Origin: Lachnospiraceae bacterium
GTDB taxonomy: Bacteria > Bacillota > Clostridia > Lachnospirales > Lachnospiraceae
Assembly (NCBI GenBank): GCA_024684085.1
Contig: JAIKXM010000005.1
Location: 35,506-99,505 of the forward strand
Direction: 5' to 3'
DNA length: 64,000 nt
The first letter of the stretch is position 1. Each line of letters opens with the position of its first letter. The notes below the pieces were generated by a model that saw nothing but the letters and a program-made list of their open reading frames with translations, made no database searches and had not been told where the DNA came from. Made by a program: the position numbers and the translations under genes. Below, piece after piece: positions 1 through 13,377 of the stretch.

Positions 1-5025
<5,025 letters not shown>

Positions 5026-5083
5026 TGACATTTCACCCCGTTCTTAATATTTATGCACATTTTTTATTGAGCATATGCCAAAA

Positions 5084-5116
5084 GGCACAAAAAATGAAAC
5101 TATGCCGTTCGCATAG
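5084..5116 (-). terminator. Weak hairpin in the rpoB leader
   Basis: Read on the minus strand, CTATGC-gaacg-GCATAG forms a 6-bp hairpin followed by TTTCATTTTTTG. It lies between the rplL terminator and rpoB. It could attenuate rpoBC or be a processing hairpin. The stem is short, so strength is doubtful. Confidence 0.35.
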
Positions 5117-5148
5117 CATACCACAATAGTGCATCATCCATGTTACAA

Positions 5149-5169
5149 CAAGTTCCCCCTCATTGTCAA
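5149..5169 (-). promoter_or_regulatory. Possible rpoB promoter
   Basis: A consensus -35 box TTGACA lies at 5164-5169 on the minus strand. The best -10 candidate 16 nt downstream is TGTAAC, only 4 of 6 consensus. It lies after the rplL terminator, where a separate rpoBC promoter would be useful, but the weak -10 keeps this tentative. Confidence 0.3.
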
Positions 5170-5211
5170 GCAATTTTTGATATACGATCCGACATGCCAA
5201 AACACAACTTA

Positions 5212-5238
5212 AAAGGCACCGCTTATTGCGGTGCCTTT
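5212..5238 (-). terminator. Partial intrinsic terminator between rplL and rpoB
   Basis: A perfect 11-bp stem (AAAGGCACCGC / GCGGTGCCTTT) with a 5-nt loop sits 28 bp after the rplL stop. On the minus strand it is followed by TTAAGTTGTGTTTT, an imperfect T-tract. This fits the known partial termination that sets the ratio of L7/L12 to RNA polymerase subunits. Confidence 0.75.
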
Positions 5239-5266
5239 GACAAACCTGATAATATAGGATCTTAAA

Positions 5267-5638
5267 TTACTTAAGAGTAACCTTAGCGCCTTCAGCCTCA
5301 AGCTTAGCCTTGATATCCTCAGCCTCAGCCTTAGCTGCGCCTTCCTTAAGCATCTTAGGAGCTGCATCAACGAGATCCTTTGCTTCCTTAAGACCAAGAC
5401 CTGTAGCCTCACGTACAACCTTGATAACCTTAACCTTGTTAGGACCAACCTCTGTTAACTCAACATCAAATGAATCCTTCTCTTCTGCTGCTTCTGCAGG
5501 ACCTGCTGCTGCTACAACAACACCTGCTGCTGCAGATACGCCGAACTCTTCCTCACAAGCCTTAACTAAATCGTTAAGCTCTAATACTGTTAACTCCTTG
5601 ATAGCATCTAAAATATCCTGTGTAGATAACTTTGCCAT
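5267..5638 (-). CDS. rplL: 50S ribosomal protein L7/L12
   Basis: Stalk protein that recruits translation factors to the large ribosomal subunit, 123 aa, the usual length. It has the N-terminal dimerisation helices ([16 protein letters not shown]), an Ala/Gly-rich hinge about residues 35-52 and the C-terminal globular domain with [16 protein letters not shown]. The ATG at 5638 has AGGAGT upstream; an upstream in-frame extension has no ribosome binding site. It follows rplJ by 118 bp, and the pair is expected to be controlled through the L10 leader. Confidence 0.98.
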   Translation of the reverse strand: MAKLSTQDILDAIKELTVLELNDLVKACEEEFGVSAAAGVVVAAAGPAEAAEEKDSFDVELTEVGPNKVKVIKVVREATGLGLKEAKDLVDAAPKMLKEGAAKAEAEDIKAKLEAEGAKVTLK

Positions 5639-5756
5639 AATTATGACTCCTTTCTGAATTGAGGATAACCTCATCGATTATATTTGTTTTCAATGTCTTA
5701 TCTTAAAAAAGATAAGTTTTACGTGACGGCTGTAACTTCACCGTCTCTGACCCACC

Positions 5757-6356
5757 TTATGCCTCTGCAGGTGCCTCTGCCTCTGCTGCAGGAGCCTCAG
5801 CTGCTGCCTCTTCGGCTACAGGTGCTTCTGCTGTTGCTTCTTCTGCTGCTGCAGGTGCTTCTACTGCTGAAGCGCCGCCTTTCTCAGCAAGCTGATTCAT
5901 GCAACGAGCAAAATTGGTGATAGGTGACTGAATGCTGCCAAGCAACTTAGACAGTAACTCTTCACGTGAAGGAATAGCGGAAATAGTCTTCATTCCGTCT
6001 GCATCATATAAGCATCCTTCTACAACACCGGCCTTAATCTCAAGCTTATCAGCTGTCTTAGCGAACTTAGCAAGTACTCTTGCAGGAGCTGTTGCATCTG
6101 TAGTAGAAATAGCTACAGCGCTGGGTCCTTCAAGATAAGGGGCAAGTGCCTCGAAGTCTGTGCCCTTAAATGCAAAGTTCATCATTGTGTTCTTGTACAC
6201 CTTGTAAGTGATTCCTGCTTCACGAAGTTCCTTACGTAACTTAGTGTCCTGCTCAACCGTAAGTCCACGATAGTCAACAAGTACTACTGACTGTGCGTCC
6301 TTGATCGATGCTGAAATCTCCTCAACGATTGGCTTCTTAATCTCAACCTTTGCCAT
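5757..6356 (-). CDS. rplJ: 50S ribosomal protein L10 with long Ala/Glu-rich tail
   Basis: Base of the ribosomal stalk that binds 23S rRNA and L7/L12 dimers. The 199-aa product starts MAKVEIKKPIVEEI at an ATG preceded by AGGAGG. The core (VVLVDYRGLTVEQDTKLRKE, then NTMMNFAF and GPSAVAIS) is typical. The protein is about 25-35 residues longer than the usual 165-175 because it ends in a low-complexity tail of Ala, Glu and Pro repeats (AAEEATAEAPVAEEAA). L10 normally represses its own operon by binding the leader listed separately. The tail resembles the L7/L12 hinge in composition. Confidence 0.97.
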   Translation of the reverse strand: MAKVEIKKPIVEEISASIKDAQSVVLVDYRGLTVEQDTKLRKELREAGITYKVYKNTMMNFAFKGTDFEALAPYLEGPSAVAISTTDATAPARVLAKFAKTADKLEIKAGVVEGCLYDADGMKTISAIPSREELLSKLLGSIQSPITNFARCMNQLAEKGGASAVEAPAAAEEATAEAPVAEEAAAEAPAAEAEAPAEA

Positions 6357-6404
6357 TTTTCTCCTCCTATTAGATTTATTAGCCGAATAGAAGTTCAATA
6401 AAAT

Positions 6405-6520
6405 AAAAAGCCCTTCTGCCATAAGAACAGAAAGGACTTATCAATTCATGATTCCATTCCTCGGTAGGCGCATCAAAAGTCTTACTGACCCAAAGGTCAA
6501 CCTACTGTCTTCGGCACAAT
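6405..6520 (-). ncRNA. Ribosomal protein L10 leader with attenuator hairpin
   Basis: Just upstream of rplJ the minus strand carries GCCGAAGACAGTAGG, paired further on with GCCTACCGAGG, the hallmark of the L10 leader RNA family that L10(L12)4 binds. It is followed at 6405-6439 by a terminator-like hairpin (AGTCCTTTCTG / CAGAAGGGCTT, one mismatch) and TTTTTATTTTATT. Ligand-bound leader would favour this terminator and stop rplJL transcription. Confidence 0.9.
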
Positions 6521-6524
6521 TGAC

Positions 6525-6554
6525 ATCCTAACACACCAAACACACCGATGTCAA
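6525..6554 (-). promoter_or_regulatory. Promoter of rplJ-rplL
   Basis: Minus-strand TTGACA (6549-6554), an 18-nt spacer and TAGGAT (6525-6530) lie immediately upstream of the L10 leader, as expected for a housekeeping sigma factor. Confidence 0.65.
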
Positions 6555-6591
6555 CACCAAAATACGAATATTCGACGATATTCAGTCTTGA

Positions 6592-7854
6592 TCACTTTAA
6601 CGTCACAACGCCGTCCTGATCGATATAGACATTCACAGAGATGCTTCTCATATACTGCAATATCCTATCCCGCTCCGTACCGGTTGCAAGTATGGTCTTA
6701 CACCCTGACTGCACCGCAGGAATGAATCTTATCTGTGATCCGTCTTCCGTAAGGTTCACCTCCAGAAGACAGGTATCAAGAGTCTTACTGTTGAACCAGT
6801 AATTACCCATACTGTATATAACCGGAACACCTTTGACATTATCCAGTCTCTGTAATATGTGCGGATGGTCACCTATGATAAGATCCGCACCGGAAGATGC
6901 AAGCTTACCGGCAAGATCGACCTGCGCCCAGTCAATATCTGTAACGGATTCGGTCCCCCAGTGAATATATGCGATCACATAGTCATACTCAGATTTCAGT
7001 TCCTCTACCTGCCGGCATATCGTATCGTCATACCAGCATCTGTAGGTTCCCGGACTGCTCTCAGTGGCGCCCTTAGTATCCGGATGATCCAAGCGTTCGA
7101 TCTGAGTCGCGGAGACTATTGCCACTTTTCTATCTCCGCATACCACAGTGATCGGGTGAGATGCATCACTTATATCAAGTCCACCTCCGGTATAGATGAT
7201 ACCTGCATCATTCAATACGGCACACGTATCTCTGAGACTCACCTCGCCGTAATCATAGCAATGATTGTTGGCAAGCGTTACGGCATCAACCCCCATGTCA
7301 CCATATATTGAAACGCTCTGCGGTTTTGCCCTGAATGTAAACTGCTTTCCTTCCAGCGGTTCGCCCCTATCGGAGAAAGTGAACTCATTATTGACCATAA
7401 GGAAGCTGCTGTTATTCATAAGATCAATGACATCTGTGTCAAAAATCGCATCTATCCTTCGACCGGAATCATTATAGACTGCCATATTGGTATAGCCTTC
7501 GGCGAATGACACGTCACCGGTAAATAAAAGCGAATATTCGCCGTCTGCATCCGGAGATGCAACAAATGTATTGGAAGCGATATCCACAGGTACGAATTCT
7601 CCGCCCACATCACCTGCACCATCGCTGCCGGAATTGCTTTCTTTATCACCAACCGCATCGGCTGTATCTTCACCTTTGCCGTATATGATATCCTCGAATA
7701 TCACATCCTGAAGGACAACATCAGCCCCATCGCTGTTACCTTTAATATGTATAATAGCCAAGACAGAGAACCCTAATGTCAGTACAGCTACAAGTGTCAG
7801 AAAAAACACAAGCCATACTGCACTTCCTCGTCCTCCGGAGGTATTCCTACCCAT
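6592..7854 (-). CDS. CapA family (poly-gamma-glutamate capsule type) membrane-anchored metallophosphatase-like protein
   Basis: 420-aa protein with one N-terminal membrane anchor (about residues 12-37), an acidic linker to about residue 100, and an extracellular CapA domain. Visible family motifs are TGDVSF (112-117), NNEF (155-158), ANNHCYDYG (195-203), HWGTE (298-302), GDHPH (328-332) and YSMGNYWF (347-354). The fold is a metallophosphatase relative; in Bacillus, CapA takes part in capsule polymer export. No capBC genes are nearby, so the role here is unknown and probably envelope related. It stands alone between rplJ and rplA, breaking the usual rplKA-rplJL run. A MITE-like element lies about 115 bp upstream. 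Confidence 0.85.
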   Translation of the reverse strand: MGRNTSGGRGSAVWLVFFLTLVAVLTLGFSVLAIIHIKGNSDGADVVLQDVIFEDIIYGKGEDTADAVGDKESNSGSDGAGDVGGEFVPVDIASNTFVASPDADGEYSLLFTGDVSFAEGYTNMAVYNDSGRRIDAIFDTDVIDLMNNSSFLMVNNEFTFSDRGEPLEGKQFTFRAKPQSVSIYGDMGVDAVTLANNHCYDYGEVSLRDTCAVLNDAGIIYTGGGLDISDASHPITVVCGDRKVAIVSATQIERLDHPDTKGATESSPGTYRCWYDDTICRQVEELKSEYDYVIAYIHWGTESVTDIDWAQVDLAGKLASSGADLIIGDHPHILQRLDNVKGVPVIYSMGNYWFNSKTLDTCLLEVNLTEDGSQIRFIPAVQSGCKTILATGTERDRILQYMRSISVNVYIDQDGVVTLK

Positions 7855-7968
7855 AATAACACCCCTGTTTCCCTTTTATCTGTTCATTTTTACCAAATCA
7901 ACTATATCATATACCGGGCACTTTTTCTATTCAGCATACAGACTTACTGTTTTCAGAACAAAATCCGC

Positions 7969-8153
7969 GTTACTGTTCACAGGTATCTGTCCACTACAGG
8001 AAATATATTCACCGAAACGGCGCTCTCGCTCCGATGTAAGCGTAACGGATACTAAGCTCGGCTTTGCCTCGCTAAGTACCGACGTTTGACTAGGCGTTTC
8101 TTGTGAATATATTTCCTTTAGCTATTCACATTAACACAAGTGTGAACAGTAAC
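7969..8153 (+). mobile_element. MITE-like element, copy 1
   Basis: 185-bp non-coding element with terminal inverted repeats GTTACTGTTCAC / GTGAACAGTAAC. Inner arms near CTACAGGAAATATATTCAC are slightly decayed on the right side. Flanks AAATCCGC and GAGTCCGC match at 6 of 8 positions, consistent with an old target duplication. This is the most diverged of the five copies. It lies between capA and the rplA terminator. Confidence 0.85.
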
Positions 8154-8215
8154 GAGTCCGCAAGCGGACTTCGAGTCCTCCATCCCTTCACTCCTGAGGG
8201 GAGCACAGCGGACGA

Positions 8216-8290
8216 AAGGCGCGCGAGTGCGCTTCCTTAGCGGAGCGTCTTTCTTGTGTAATAGGAATTATCCTATTACACAAGAAAGAC
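8216..8290 (-). repeat. Terminator-associated palindromic repeat, copy 1
   Basis: A conserved GCGCGAGTGCGC...CCTTAGCGGAGC segment is followed by a perfect 20-bp inverted repeat (8247-8266 / 8271-8290, 4-nt loop ATTA; arm contains TTGTGTAATAGGA). The right arm shares its last 4 bp with the rplA terminator stem, so both hairpins cannot form fully at once. The same arrangement is seen at four other terminators in the window. Confidence 0.8.
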
Positions 8291-8310
8291 CGGAGAATGA
8301 TCTCCGGTCT
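8287..8310 (-). terminator. Intrinsic terminator after rplA
   Basis: Perfect 10-bp stem AGACCGGAGA / TCTCCGGTCT with a 4-nt loop lies 25 bp after the rplA stop; on the minus strand TTCTTG follows. Confidence 0.8.
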
Positions 8311-8334
8311 TAATCTTACATCACTATATACAGA

Positions 8335-9024
8335 TTAGAACTTAACTGTTGAAACCTTAACGCCGGGTCCCATTGTACAAGCCAATGTAATGCTCTTAAG
8401 GTACTGACCCTTAAGTGTAGCAGGCTTAGCCTTAACGATGGCTGCCATAAGTGCATCAAAGTTCTCCTTAAGCTTGTCCTCGTCGAAAGAAACCTTACCA
8501 ACGGGAACATGAATGATATTAGCCTTATCAAGACGATACTCGATCTTACCGGCCTTAATATCAGCGATAGCCTTAGTAACATCCATTGTTACTGTACCGG
8601 CCTTGGGGTTAGGCATAAGACCCTTAGGTCCGAGAACCTTACCAAGTCTACCAACAACACCCATCATATCAGGTGTAGCAACAACTACATCGAAATCGAA
8701 CCAGCCTTCATTCTGAATCTTGGGAATGAGTTCCTCACCACCAACGAAATCAGCGCCGGCTGCCTGAGCTTCATCAAGCTTGGTACCCTTAGCGAATACC
8801 AGAACCTTAACATCTTTACCTGTACCATTGGGAAGTACTACGGCGCCACGGATCTGCTGATCAGCATGACGTCCGTCACATCCTGTACGGATATGTACTT
8901 CAACTGTCTCATCAAACTTAGCGGTTGCTGTCTTCTTAACAACGCTGATAGCCTCATCGGGCTCATATACTACTGAGCGATCTACTAATTTAGCAGCCTC
9001 AGCATATTTCTTACCATGCTTCAT
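8335..9024 (-). CDS. rplA: 50S ribosomal protein L1
   Basis: Builds the mobile L1 stalk at the ribosomal E site; 229 aa, the family's usual size. Signature segments include [17 protein letters not shown] at the N terminus and [19 protein letters not shown] in domain II. The ATG is preceded by AGGAGGTAAGAT. It follows rplK by 15 bp in one operon, and a strong terminator with an attached palindromic repeat follows it. L1 commonly represses its own operon, but no binding site was identified here. Confidence 0.98.
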   Translation of the reverse strand: MKHGKKYAEAAKLVDRSVVYEPDEAISVVKKTATAKFDETVEVHIRTGCDGRHADQQIRGAVVLPNGTGKDVKVLVFAKGTKLDEAQAAGADFVGGEELIPKIQNEGWFDFDVVVATPDMMGVVGRLGKVLGPKGLMPNPKAGTVTMDVTKAIADIKAGKIEYRLDKANIIHVPVGKVSFDEDKLKENFDALMAAIVKAKPATLKGQYLKSITLACTMGPGVKVSTVKF

Positions 9025-9039
9025 ATCTTACCTCCTAAA

Positions 9040-9465
9040 TTAGTCTTCTACTGTAATACCCATACTTCTGGCTGTACCGGCGATCATGCTCATAGCTGCC
9101 TCGATTGATGCAGCGTTAAGATCGGGCATCTTCAGCTCAGCGATCTCACGGATCTTATCCTTAGAGATCTTAGCAACCTTAGTCTTGTTAGGCACGCCTG
9201 AACCTGACTTAATATTGCAAGCCTTCTTAAGTAAAACAGCAGCAGGTGGAGTCTTAGTAACGAAGCTGAAACTTCTGTCTGCATATACTGTGATTACAAC
9301 AGGAATGATCAAATCACCCTTGTCTGCTGTAATGGCGTTGAACTGCTTGGTGAACTCAACGATATTAACACCGTGCTGACCAAGAGCAGGTCCAACCGGG
9401 GGTGCTGGTGTAGCTTTACCAGCAGGGATCTGTAACTTAATGTATCCTTCTACTTTCTTTGCCAT
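9040..9465 (-). CDS. rplK: 50S ribosomal protein L11
   Basis: Binds the GTPase-associated region of 23S rRNA. 141 aa with the canonical [21 protein letters not shown]-terminal domain and the C-terminal rRNA-binding domain ([20 protein letters not shown]). GGAGGAG precedes the ATG. It is 126 bp after nusG and 15 bp before rplA, in the standard secE-nusG-rplK-rplA order. Confidence 0.98.
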   Translation of the reverse strand: MAKKVEGYIKLQIPAGKATPAPPVGPALGQHGVNIVEFTKQFNAITADKGDLIIPVVITVYADRSFSFVTKTPPAAVLLKKACNIKSGSGVPNKTKVAKISKDKIREIAELKMPDLNAASIEAAMSMIAGTARSMGITVED

Positions 9466-9591
9466 GATTGGCTCCTCCTATTAAATATATTGTGGTATGG
9501 GATAGGGACCCTCCCACGTGATAATCGGGATATACCCGTTTATACCGTAATACAACCGTGCGTACCGACAATGGCACCTCGCACTCTCTTA
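9466..9591 (-). other. Leader between nusG and rplK
   Basis: 126 bp with no gene. On the minus strand TGGGAGGGTCCCTATCCCA can fold into a short hairpin just upstream of the rplK ribosome binding site. No convincing promoter was found; a regulatory leader is possible but unproven. Confidence 0.3.
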
Positions 9592-10107
9592 CTACATACT
9601 TCTAACTTCTTCAAAACTGATATCAACAGGTGTCTCTCTGCCAAAGAGTTCAACATTGATAGTAACCGACTGCTTGCTGTAATCGATCTTCTGCACACGT
9701 CCGACAATGTCCTTCCATGCGCCTGCAACAACAACAACCGAATCACCTTCATTGAAGTCAATGGAAACATTCTCTGTCTTGATACCAAGCGGCTTCATCT
9801 CAGCTTCAGTCAACGGAACCGGCTTGCTTCCGGGTCCAACGAAACCTGTTACTCCTCTGGTGTTACGTACTACATACCATGTCTCATCATTCATGACCAT
9901 GTTAACAAGTACATATCCGGGGAACAGCTTCTTCTGAACTGTCTTATGAACGCCATTTCTCACCTCAACGACTTCTTCCAACGGAACACGAACTTCCAGA
10001 ATCGTATCCTCTAAGTGTCTGTTGGCAATTGTCTTCTCAAGGTCAGCTTTAACCTTATTCTCATAACCGGAATAAGTATGGGCTACATACCAATTAGCTT
10101 CTGCCAT
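9592..10107 (-). CDS. nusG: Transcription termination/antitermination protein NusG
   Basis: Elongation factor that binds RNA polymerase and couples it to ribosomes or Rho. The 171-aa product has the NGN domain (WYVAHTYSGYENKVKADLE...FPGYVLVNMVMNDETWYVVR) and a C-terminal KOW motif (EGDSVVVVAGAWKDIVGRV). A TTG two codons upstream is in frame, but GAGG sits 10 nt from the ATG at 10107, which is preferred. It follows secE by 21 bp. Confidence 0.97.
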   Translation of the reverse strand: MAEANWYVAHTYSGYENKVKADLEKTIANRHLEDTILEVRVPLEEVVEVRNGVHKTVQKKLFPGYVLVNMVMNDETWYVVRNTRGVTGFVGPGSKPVPLTEAEMKPLGIKTENVSIDFNEGDSVVVVAGAWKDIVGRVQKIDYSKQSVTINVELFGRETPVDISFEEVRSM

Positions 10108-10128
10108 AATCAAACAACCTCACTAACA

Positions 10129-10326
10129 CTAAGATAACAAACTAATACCAAACTGAAGAATATAATCAAGCACTGTGATCAACAGACCGACAACAACCGT
10201 AACTGCAACAACAGCGATCGTCTGCTTAGCAAGCAATTCTTTGCTGGGCCATGTAATCTTAGACCATTCAGCCTTGACACCTTCGAAGAAGCCTACCTTA
10301 TTCTCTTTCTTAGCGGAATCACTCAT
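10129..10326 (-). CDS. secE: Preprotein translocase subunit SecE
   Basis: Essential small subunit of the SecYEG channel. 65 aa with the amphipathic FFEGVKAEWSKITWPSKEEL-like segment (here WPSKELLAKQT) followed by one transmembrane helix (about residues 37-62). AAGGAG precedes the ATG, which overlaps the rpmG stop by one base (TAATG). Confidence 0.97.
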   Translation of the reverse strand: MSDSAKKENKVGFFEGVKAEWSKITWPSKELLAKQTIAVVAVTVVVGLLITVLDYILQFGISLLS

Positions 10327-10475
10327 TATTTTGTCTCCTTGTGTAATGTATGAGCCTTACAGAATCTACAATACTTCTTTGTCTCCATACGATCAGGATG
10401 AGCCTTCTTATCCTTGGTTGTATTGTAGTTACGCTGCTTGCACTCTGTACATGCCAATGTAATTCTTGTACGCAT
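10326..10475 (-). CDS. rpmG: 50S ribosomal protein L33 (zinc-binding form)
   Basis: A 49-aa product starting [18 protein letters not shown] and ending AHTLHKETK. Two CxxC pairs (CTEC near residue 9 and CRFC near residue 36) form the zinc ribbon of the C+ type of L33. GGAGGTGAAGAT precedes the ATG. It is the first gene of the rpmG-secE-nusG-rplK-rplA run. Confidence 0.96.
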   Translation of the reverse strand: MRTRITLACTECKQRNYNTTKDKKAHPDRMETKKYCRFCKAHTLHKETK

Positions 10476-10541
10476 ATCTTCACCTCCACGCTATCGTGTT
10501 TATTGCATAAAAAAAAGACCTAAAACTTGTCTTGCCTTAAT

Positions 10542-10570
10542 AATGTACCATACAGTCTGACCTTAGTCAA
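10542..10570 (-). promoter_or_regulatory. Promoter of rpmG-secE-nusG
   Basis: Minus-strand TTGACT (10565-10570), a 17-nt spacer and TACATT (10542-10547), about 65 bp upstream of the rpmG start. A MITE-like element begins only 31 bp upstream of the -35 box. Confidence 0.75.
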
Positions 10571-10601
10571 CATCTTTTTAACGAAGACGAACGGCTTTTT
10601 T

Positions 10602-10787
10602 GTTACTGTTCACACCCGTGTTTTTGTAAATAGCTACAGGAAATATATTCACTATAAACGCCTATGTGGGCGTCGGCACTTAGCGAGGCAAAGCGTAAGC
10701 TTAGTGTCCGCTACGCTCACATCGGAGCGAGAGCGCCGTTTCGGTGAATATATTTCCTGTAGCGGACAGACACCTGTGAACAGTAAC
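10602..10787 (-). mobile_element. MITE-like element, copy 2
   Basis: 186-bp element in opposite orientation to copies 1, 3 and 4. It has perfect 12-bp terminal repeats and perfect 19-bp inner arms (CTACAGGAAATATATTCAC). It is flanked by an exact 8-bp direct repeat GCTTTTTT (10594-10601 and 10788-10795), the clearest kind of insertion scar. The flanks beyond also resemble each other, so it may have landed in a small tandem duplication. Confidence 0.92.
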
Positions 10788-10851
10788 GCTTTTTTAACAA
10801 AGACGGATGGCCAAGATCAGACTTTTTCCCGGGACCGGTTCTTTTTTGATA

Positions 10852-11526
10852 TCATCGCCTCAGGCTCTTTAAGTACTCTTTATGTTCATCGGACACACGA
10901 TAACTCTCTATCGCTTTCTGTATTGCCTTTCTGTGTGTCCACGGCTCAAGCCGACGCTCTCTTATATATATGACACTCTCATCATACCGTTTGGCCAGCG
11001 CCGTTGCAAAATACCAGGCAACCATCATCCTGATATAATAATCCTCGCCTTTCACATTCGAGACAAGCTCAAGGTATTCCTGATCAAAATCCTCTCCGAG
11101 ATATTCGTTCATAAGCATCCGTATACCGAACCTTGCGGTATATACATGTTCAGATGCGATCCATTTTCTCACAAACGGAAGAAGCTTCTCATGATACTTA
11201 GCGAACACCCCGGGACTTGCCTGGTCGCACACCGGCCAGCAATCCACATAAGGCAGAAACTCTTCAACAGCCTTAACACACTCATCAAAATCCCTGATCA
11301 TTGCTATCAGGAAAAAATGCACGAGATTCTCTTCATAATACTCATGCGGAAGTTCCCTAAGGAACGCTTCCGACTCATCAGTCCCCTTTATCTCTTTGGC
11401 GATCTTACGCAGATCGGGTGTCCTGACTCCCAGTATCTTCTCCTTGGGGATATTCGGCACAAGCTTACTCTGGAAATCTCTGTATCCTTCATCGCGGCAG
11501 GCGATCAGTCTCTCATATATTTTCAT
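10852..11526 (-). CDS. AlkD-like DNA alkylation repair protein (HEAT-like repeats)
   Basis: 224-aa all-helical protein matching the small AlkD-like family, which excises or binds alkylated bases. Recognisable parts are KILGVRTPDLRKIAKEI near the N terminus, WPVCDQASP in the middle, and YYIRMMVAWYFATALAKRYD followed by HRKAIQKAIESYR near the end. Whether it has glycosylase activity cannot be told. The ATG at 11526 begins the conserved MKIYERL; an upstream TTG start would fall inside a hairpin. The ribosome binding site is weak. It lies downstream of the flotillin gene. Confidence 0.82.
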   Translation of the reverse strand: MKIYERLIACRDEGYRDFQSKLVPNIPKEKILGVRTPDLRKIAKEIKGTDESEAFLRELPHEYYEENLVHFFLIAMIRDFDECVKAVEEFLPYVDCWPVCDQASPGVFAKYHEKLLPFVRKWIASEHVYTARFGIRMLMNEYLGEDFDQEYLELVSNVKGEDYYIRMMVAWYFATALAKRYDESVIYIRERRLEPWTHRKAIQKAIESYRVSDEHKEYLKSLRR

Positions 11527-11539
11527 CTTCTTATTATAA

Positions 11540-11565
11540 GGGAGCAGCCGCAAAGGACTGCTCCC
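11540..11565. terminator. Hairpin between the flotillin gene and alkD-like gene
   Basis: Perfect 8-bp stem GGGAGCAG / CTGCTCCC with a 10-nt loop, 26 bp after the flotillin stop. The following minus-strand bases TTATAATAAG are a poor T-tract, so it may process or only partly terminate the transcript. Confidence 0.5.
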
Positions 11566-11590
11566 GATCCATCCATACTATTTAACGATC

Positions 11591-13105
11591 TTAATCTGTC
11601 AGATTGTCTTTAACTACTTCCTTAACGACTGCTGCGTTCTCAAGACCTGTAACATTAACATTGCGTGTTACCTTTGCATCATATGTATTGGCACGCATGA
11701 TCTCGGCGATGTCGATACCTGTTGTCTCTTTAACAGATTCCATTGTCTTGGCAAGCACCTGAGGAACATAGCTTCCCATGCTGCTCACTCCGGAATCACC
11801 GCCTGCCGAATTACCGCTGTCGATGATAGTAACCTTGTCAATGGAATTGAGAGGTTCTGCCACAGCCTTGGCCATCTCAGGCAATACCTTAACGATCATC
11901 TCCATCATGGCAGCCTGGCCGTACTTCTTCATAGCCTCGGCCTTCTTCTCCATGGCTTCCGCTTCAGCTACACCCTTTGCCTCAATAGCACGGGCCTCAG
12001 CTTCACCCACTGCTCTGATACCTTCGGCTTCCTGCTTCTTGGCATACATCTCGGCTTCTGCCTGAAGCTTCTTGGCATCCGCTTCCTTCTCCTTCTCGAA
12101 TCTCTCAGCTTCTGCCTTCTTCTGTCTCTCATAAAGTTCCGCATCAGCTCTCTGCTGACGAGCGAATCTCTCAGCCTCTGCCTTCTTCTTAACTTCTGCA
12201 TCAAGAGCCTGCTCTGTAACTTCAACTTCCTTACGCTTCAGTTCGATCTCTCTCTCCTGCTTAGCGATATTGGCATTGGCAGTTGTAATCTCGATCGTCT
12301 TACGCTGCTCTTCCTGCTGGATCTGATATGCCGCATCGGCTTCGGCCTTCTTGATATCCGATACTTTCTTAAGTTCAGCCTGCTTGATAGCAAGTTCATT
12401 CTGCTTCTCAGCGATAGCCGTATCCGATGCAACCTGTGCTTCATTGGCTTCACGGGCAGCGTTCGCCTTGGCCTTAGCAATCTCTTTCTCACTTTCAGCA
12501 CGCGAGATCGCCGCATTTTTTTGAATACGAACCACGTTATCTACACCGAGGTTCTCAATGACATTGTTGTTGTCCATGAAGTTCTGGACATTGAAGCTTA
12601 CGATATCAAGACCCATGGCTGCAAGGTCCGGTGAAGCGTTCTGCTTAACGAGATCCGCGAACTTCTGTCTGTCGGACACCATCTCCTCAAGGTGCATACG
12701 ACCAACGATCTCACGCATATTACCTTCAAGAACTTCACGAGCGACCTGTGCGATGTAATCAACCTTCTTATTAAGGAAGTTCTGGGCCGCCAAAGACAAC
12801 TTAGAGGGCTCATCGCTTATCTTGACATTGACTGCCGCATCGATATTTATATTGATGTAATCGGCTGTCGGAACCGCATTGGAGGTCTTCACATCAATAG
12901 GTATCAACTGAAGACTAAGTTCATCCTTACGTTCAAAAAAGGGAACCTTGATCCCCGCCTTACCGATAAGTATCTTGGGTTTCTTACGAACACCGGAGAT
13001 AATATAAGCCTTATCGGGTGCCGCCTTCACATAACCTGTCAACAATAAAACTGCTATAACTACTACAACTACAGCAATTACTATTAAAATAGATTCTACT
13101 TGCAT
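11591..13105 (-). CDS. Flotillin-like SPFH/band 7 membrane scaffold protein
   Basis: 504 aa. An N-terminal membrane segment (about residues 4-24) precedes an SPFH domain (about 25-190) and a long Ala/Glu/Lys-rich coiled coil (about 200-400, EAEARAIEAKGVAEAEAMEKK), the architecture of bacterial flotillins such as YuaG/FloT, which organise functional membrane microdomains. AGGGG precedes the ATG. No NfeD partner gene is adjacent, although many flotillins have one. It stands between a diguanylate cyclase and the AlkD-like gene, apparently as its own unit. Confidence 0.9.
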   Translation of the reverse strand: MQVESILIVIAVVVVVIAVLLLTGYVKAAPDKAYIISGVRKKPKILIGKAGIKVPFFERKDELSLQLIPIDVKTSNAVPTADYININIDAAVNVKISDEPSKLSLAAQNFLNKKVDYIAQVAREVLEGNMREIVGRMHLEEMVSDRQKFADLVKQNASPDLAAMGLDIVSFNVQNFMDNNNVIENLGVDNVVRIQKNAAISRAESEKEIAKAKANAAREANEAQVASDTAIAEKQNELAIKQAELKKVSDIKKAEADAAYQIQQEEQRKTIEITTANANIAKQEREIELKRKEVEVTEQALDAEVKKKAEAERFARQQRADAELYERQKKAEAERFEKEKEADAKKLQAEAEMYAKKQEAEGIRAVGEAEARAIEAKGVAEAEAMEKKAEAMKKYGQAAMMEMIVKVLPEMAKAVAEPLNSIDKVTIIDSGNSAGGDSGVSSMGSYVPQVLAKTMESVKETTGIDIAEIMRANTYDAKVTRNVNVTGLENAAVVKEVVKDNLTD

Positions 13106-13247
13106 ATATGCCCCTTTCCGATGAAACTATGCTCTTGTCTGCGAATTCTTTGTTTCATCATCCTAATTATAAACGTGCTTTTACGCCGATACAACAGCAT
13201 ATTGTTGGCAATCTGTTACAATCCTGTTAACATCGGTTGCGTTTGTA

Positions 13248-13317
13248 TTTTAGAGTGCGCATCCTTAACGGAGCGTTTTTGTGTTATAGGAAGCAATTTC
13301 CTCGTATTATAAAAAAA
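13248..13317 (-). repeat. Terminator-associated palindromic repeat, copy 2
   Basis: A diverged copy: GTGCGCATCCTTAACGGAGC is followed by TTTTTGTGTTATAGGAA and an imperfect complementary arm ending in seven A's that double as the T-tract of the next terminator on the minus strand. Confidence 0.7.
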
Positions 13318-13341
13318 GACGCAGGCCTTAAAGCCTGCGTC
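13311..13341 (-). terminator. Intrinsic terminator after the diguanylate cyclase gene
   Basis: Perfect 9-bp stem GACGCAGGC / GCCTGCGTC, loop of 6, followed on the minus strand by seven T's. It lies 37 bp after the stop codon. Confidence 0.9.
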
Positions 13342-13377
13342 GTAAAAGTACATATATTCAAACGGTTGATCGCCGGA

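Noticed and set aside
9490..10014. 174-codon plus-strand frame opposite nusG
   Set aside because: Antisense to a conserved essential gene with no start signals; a compositional shadow.
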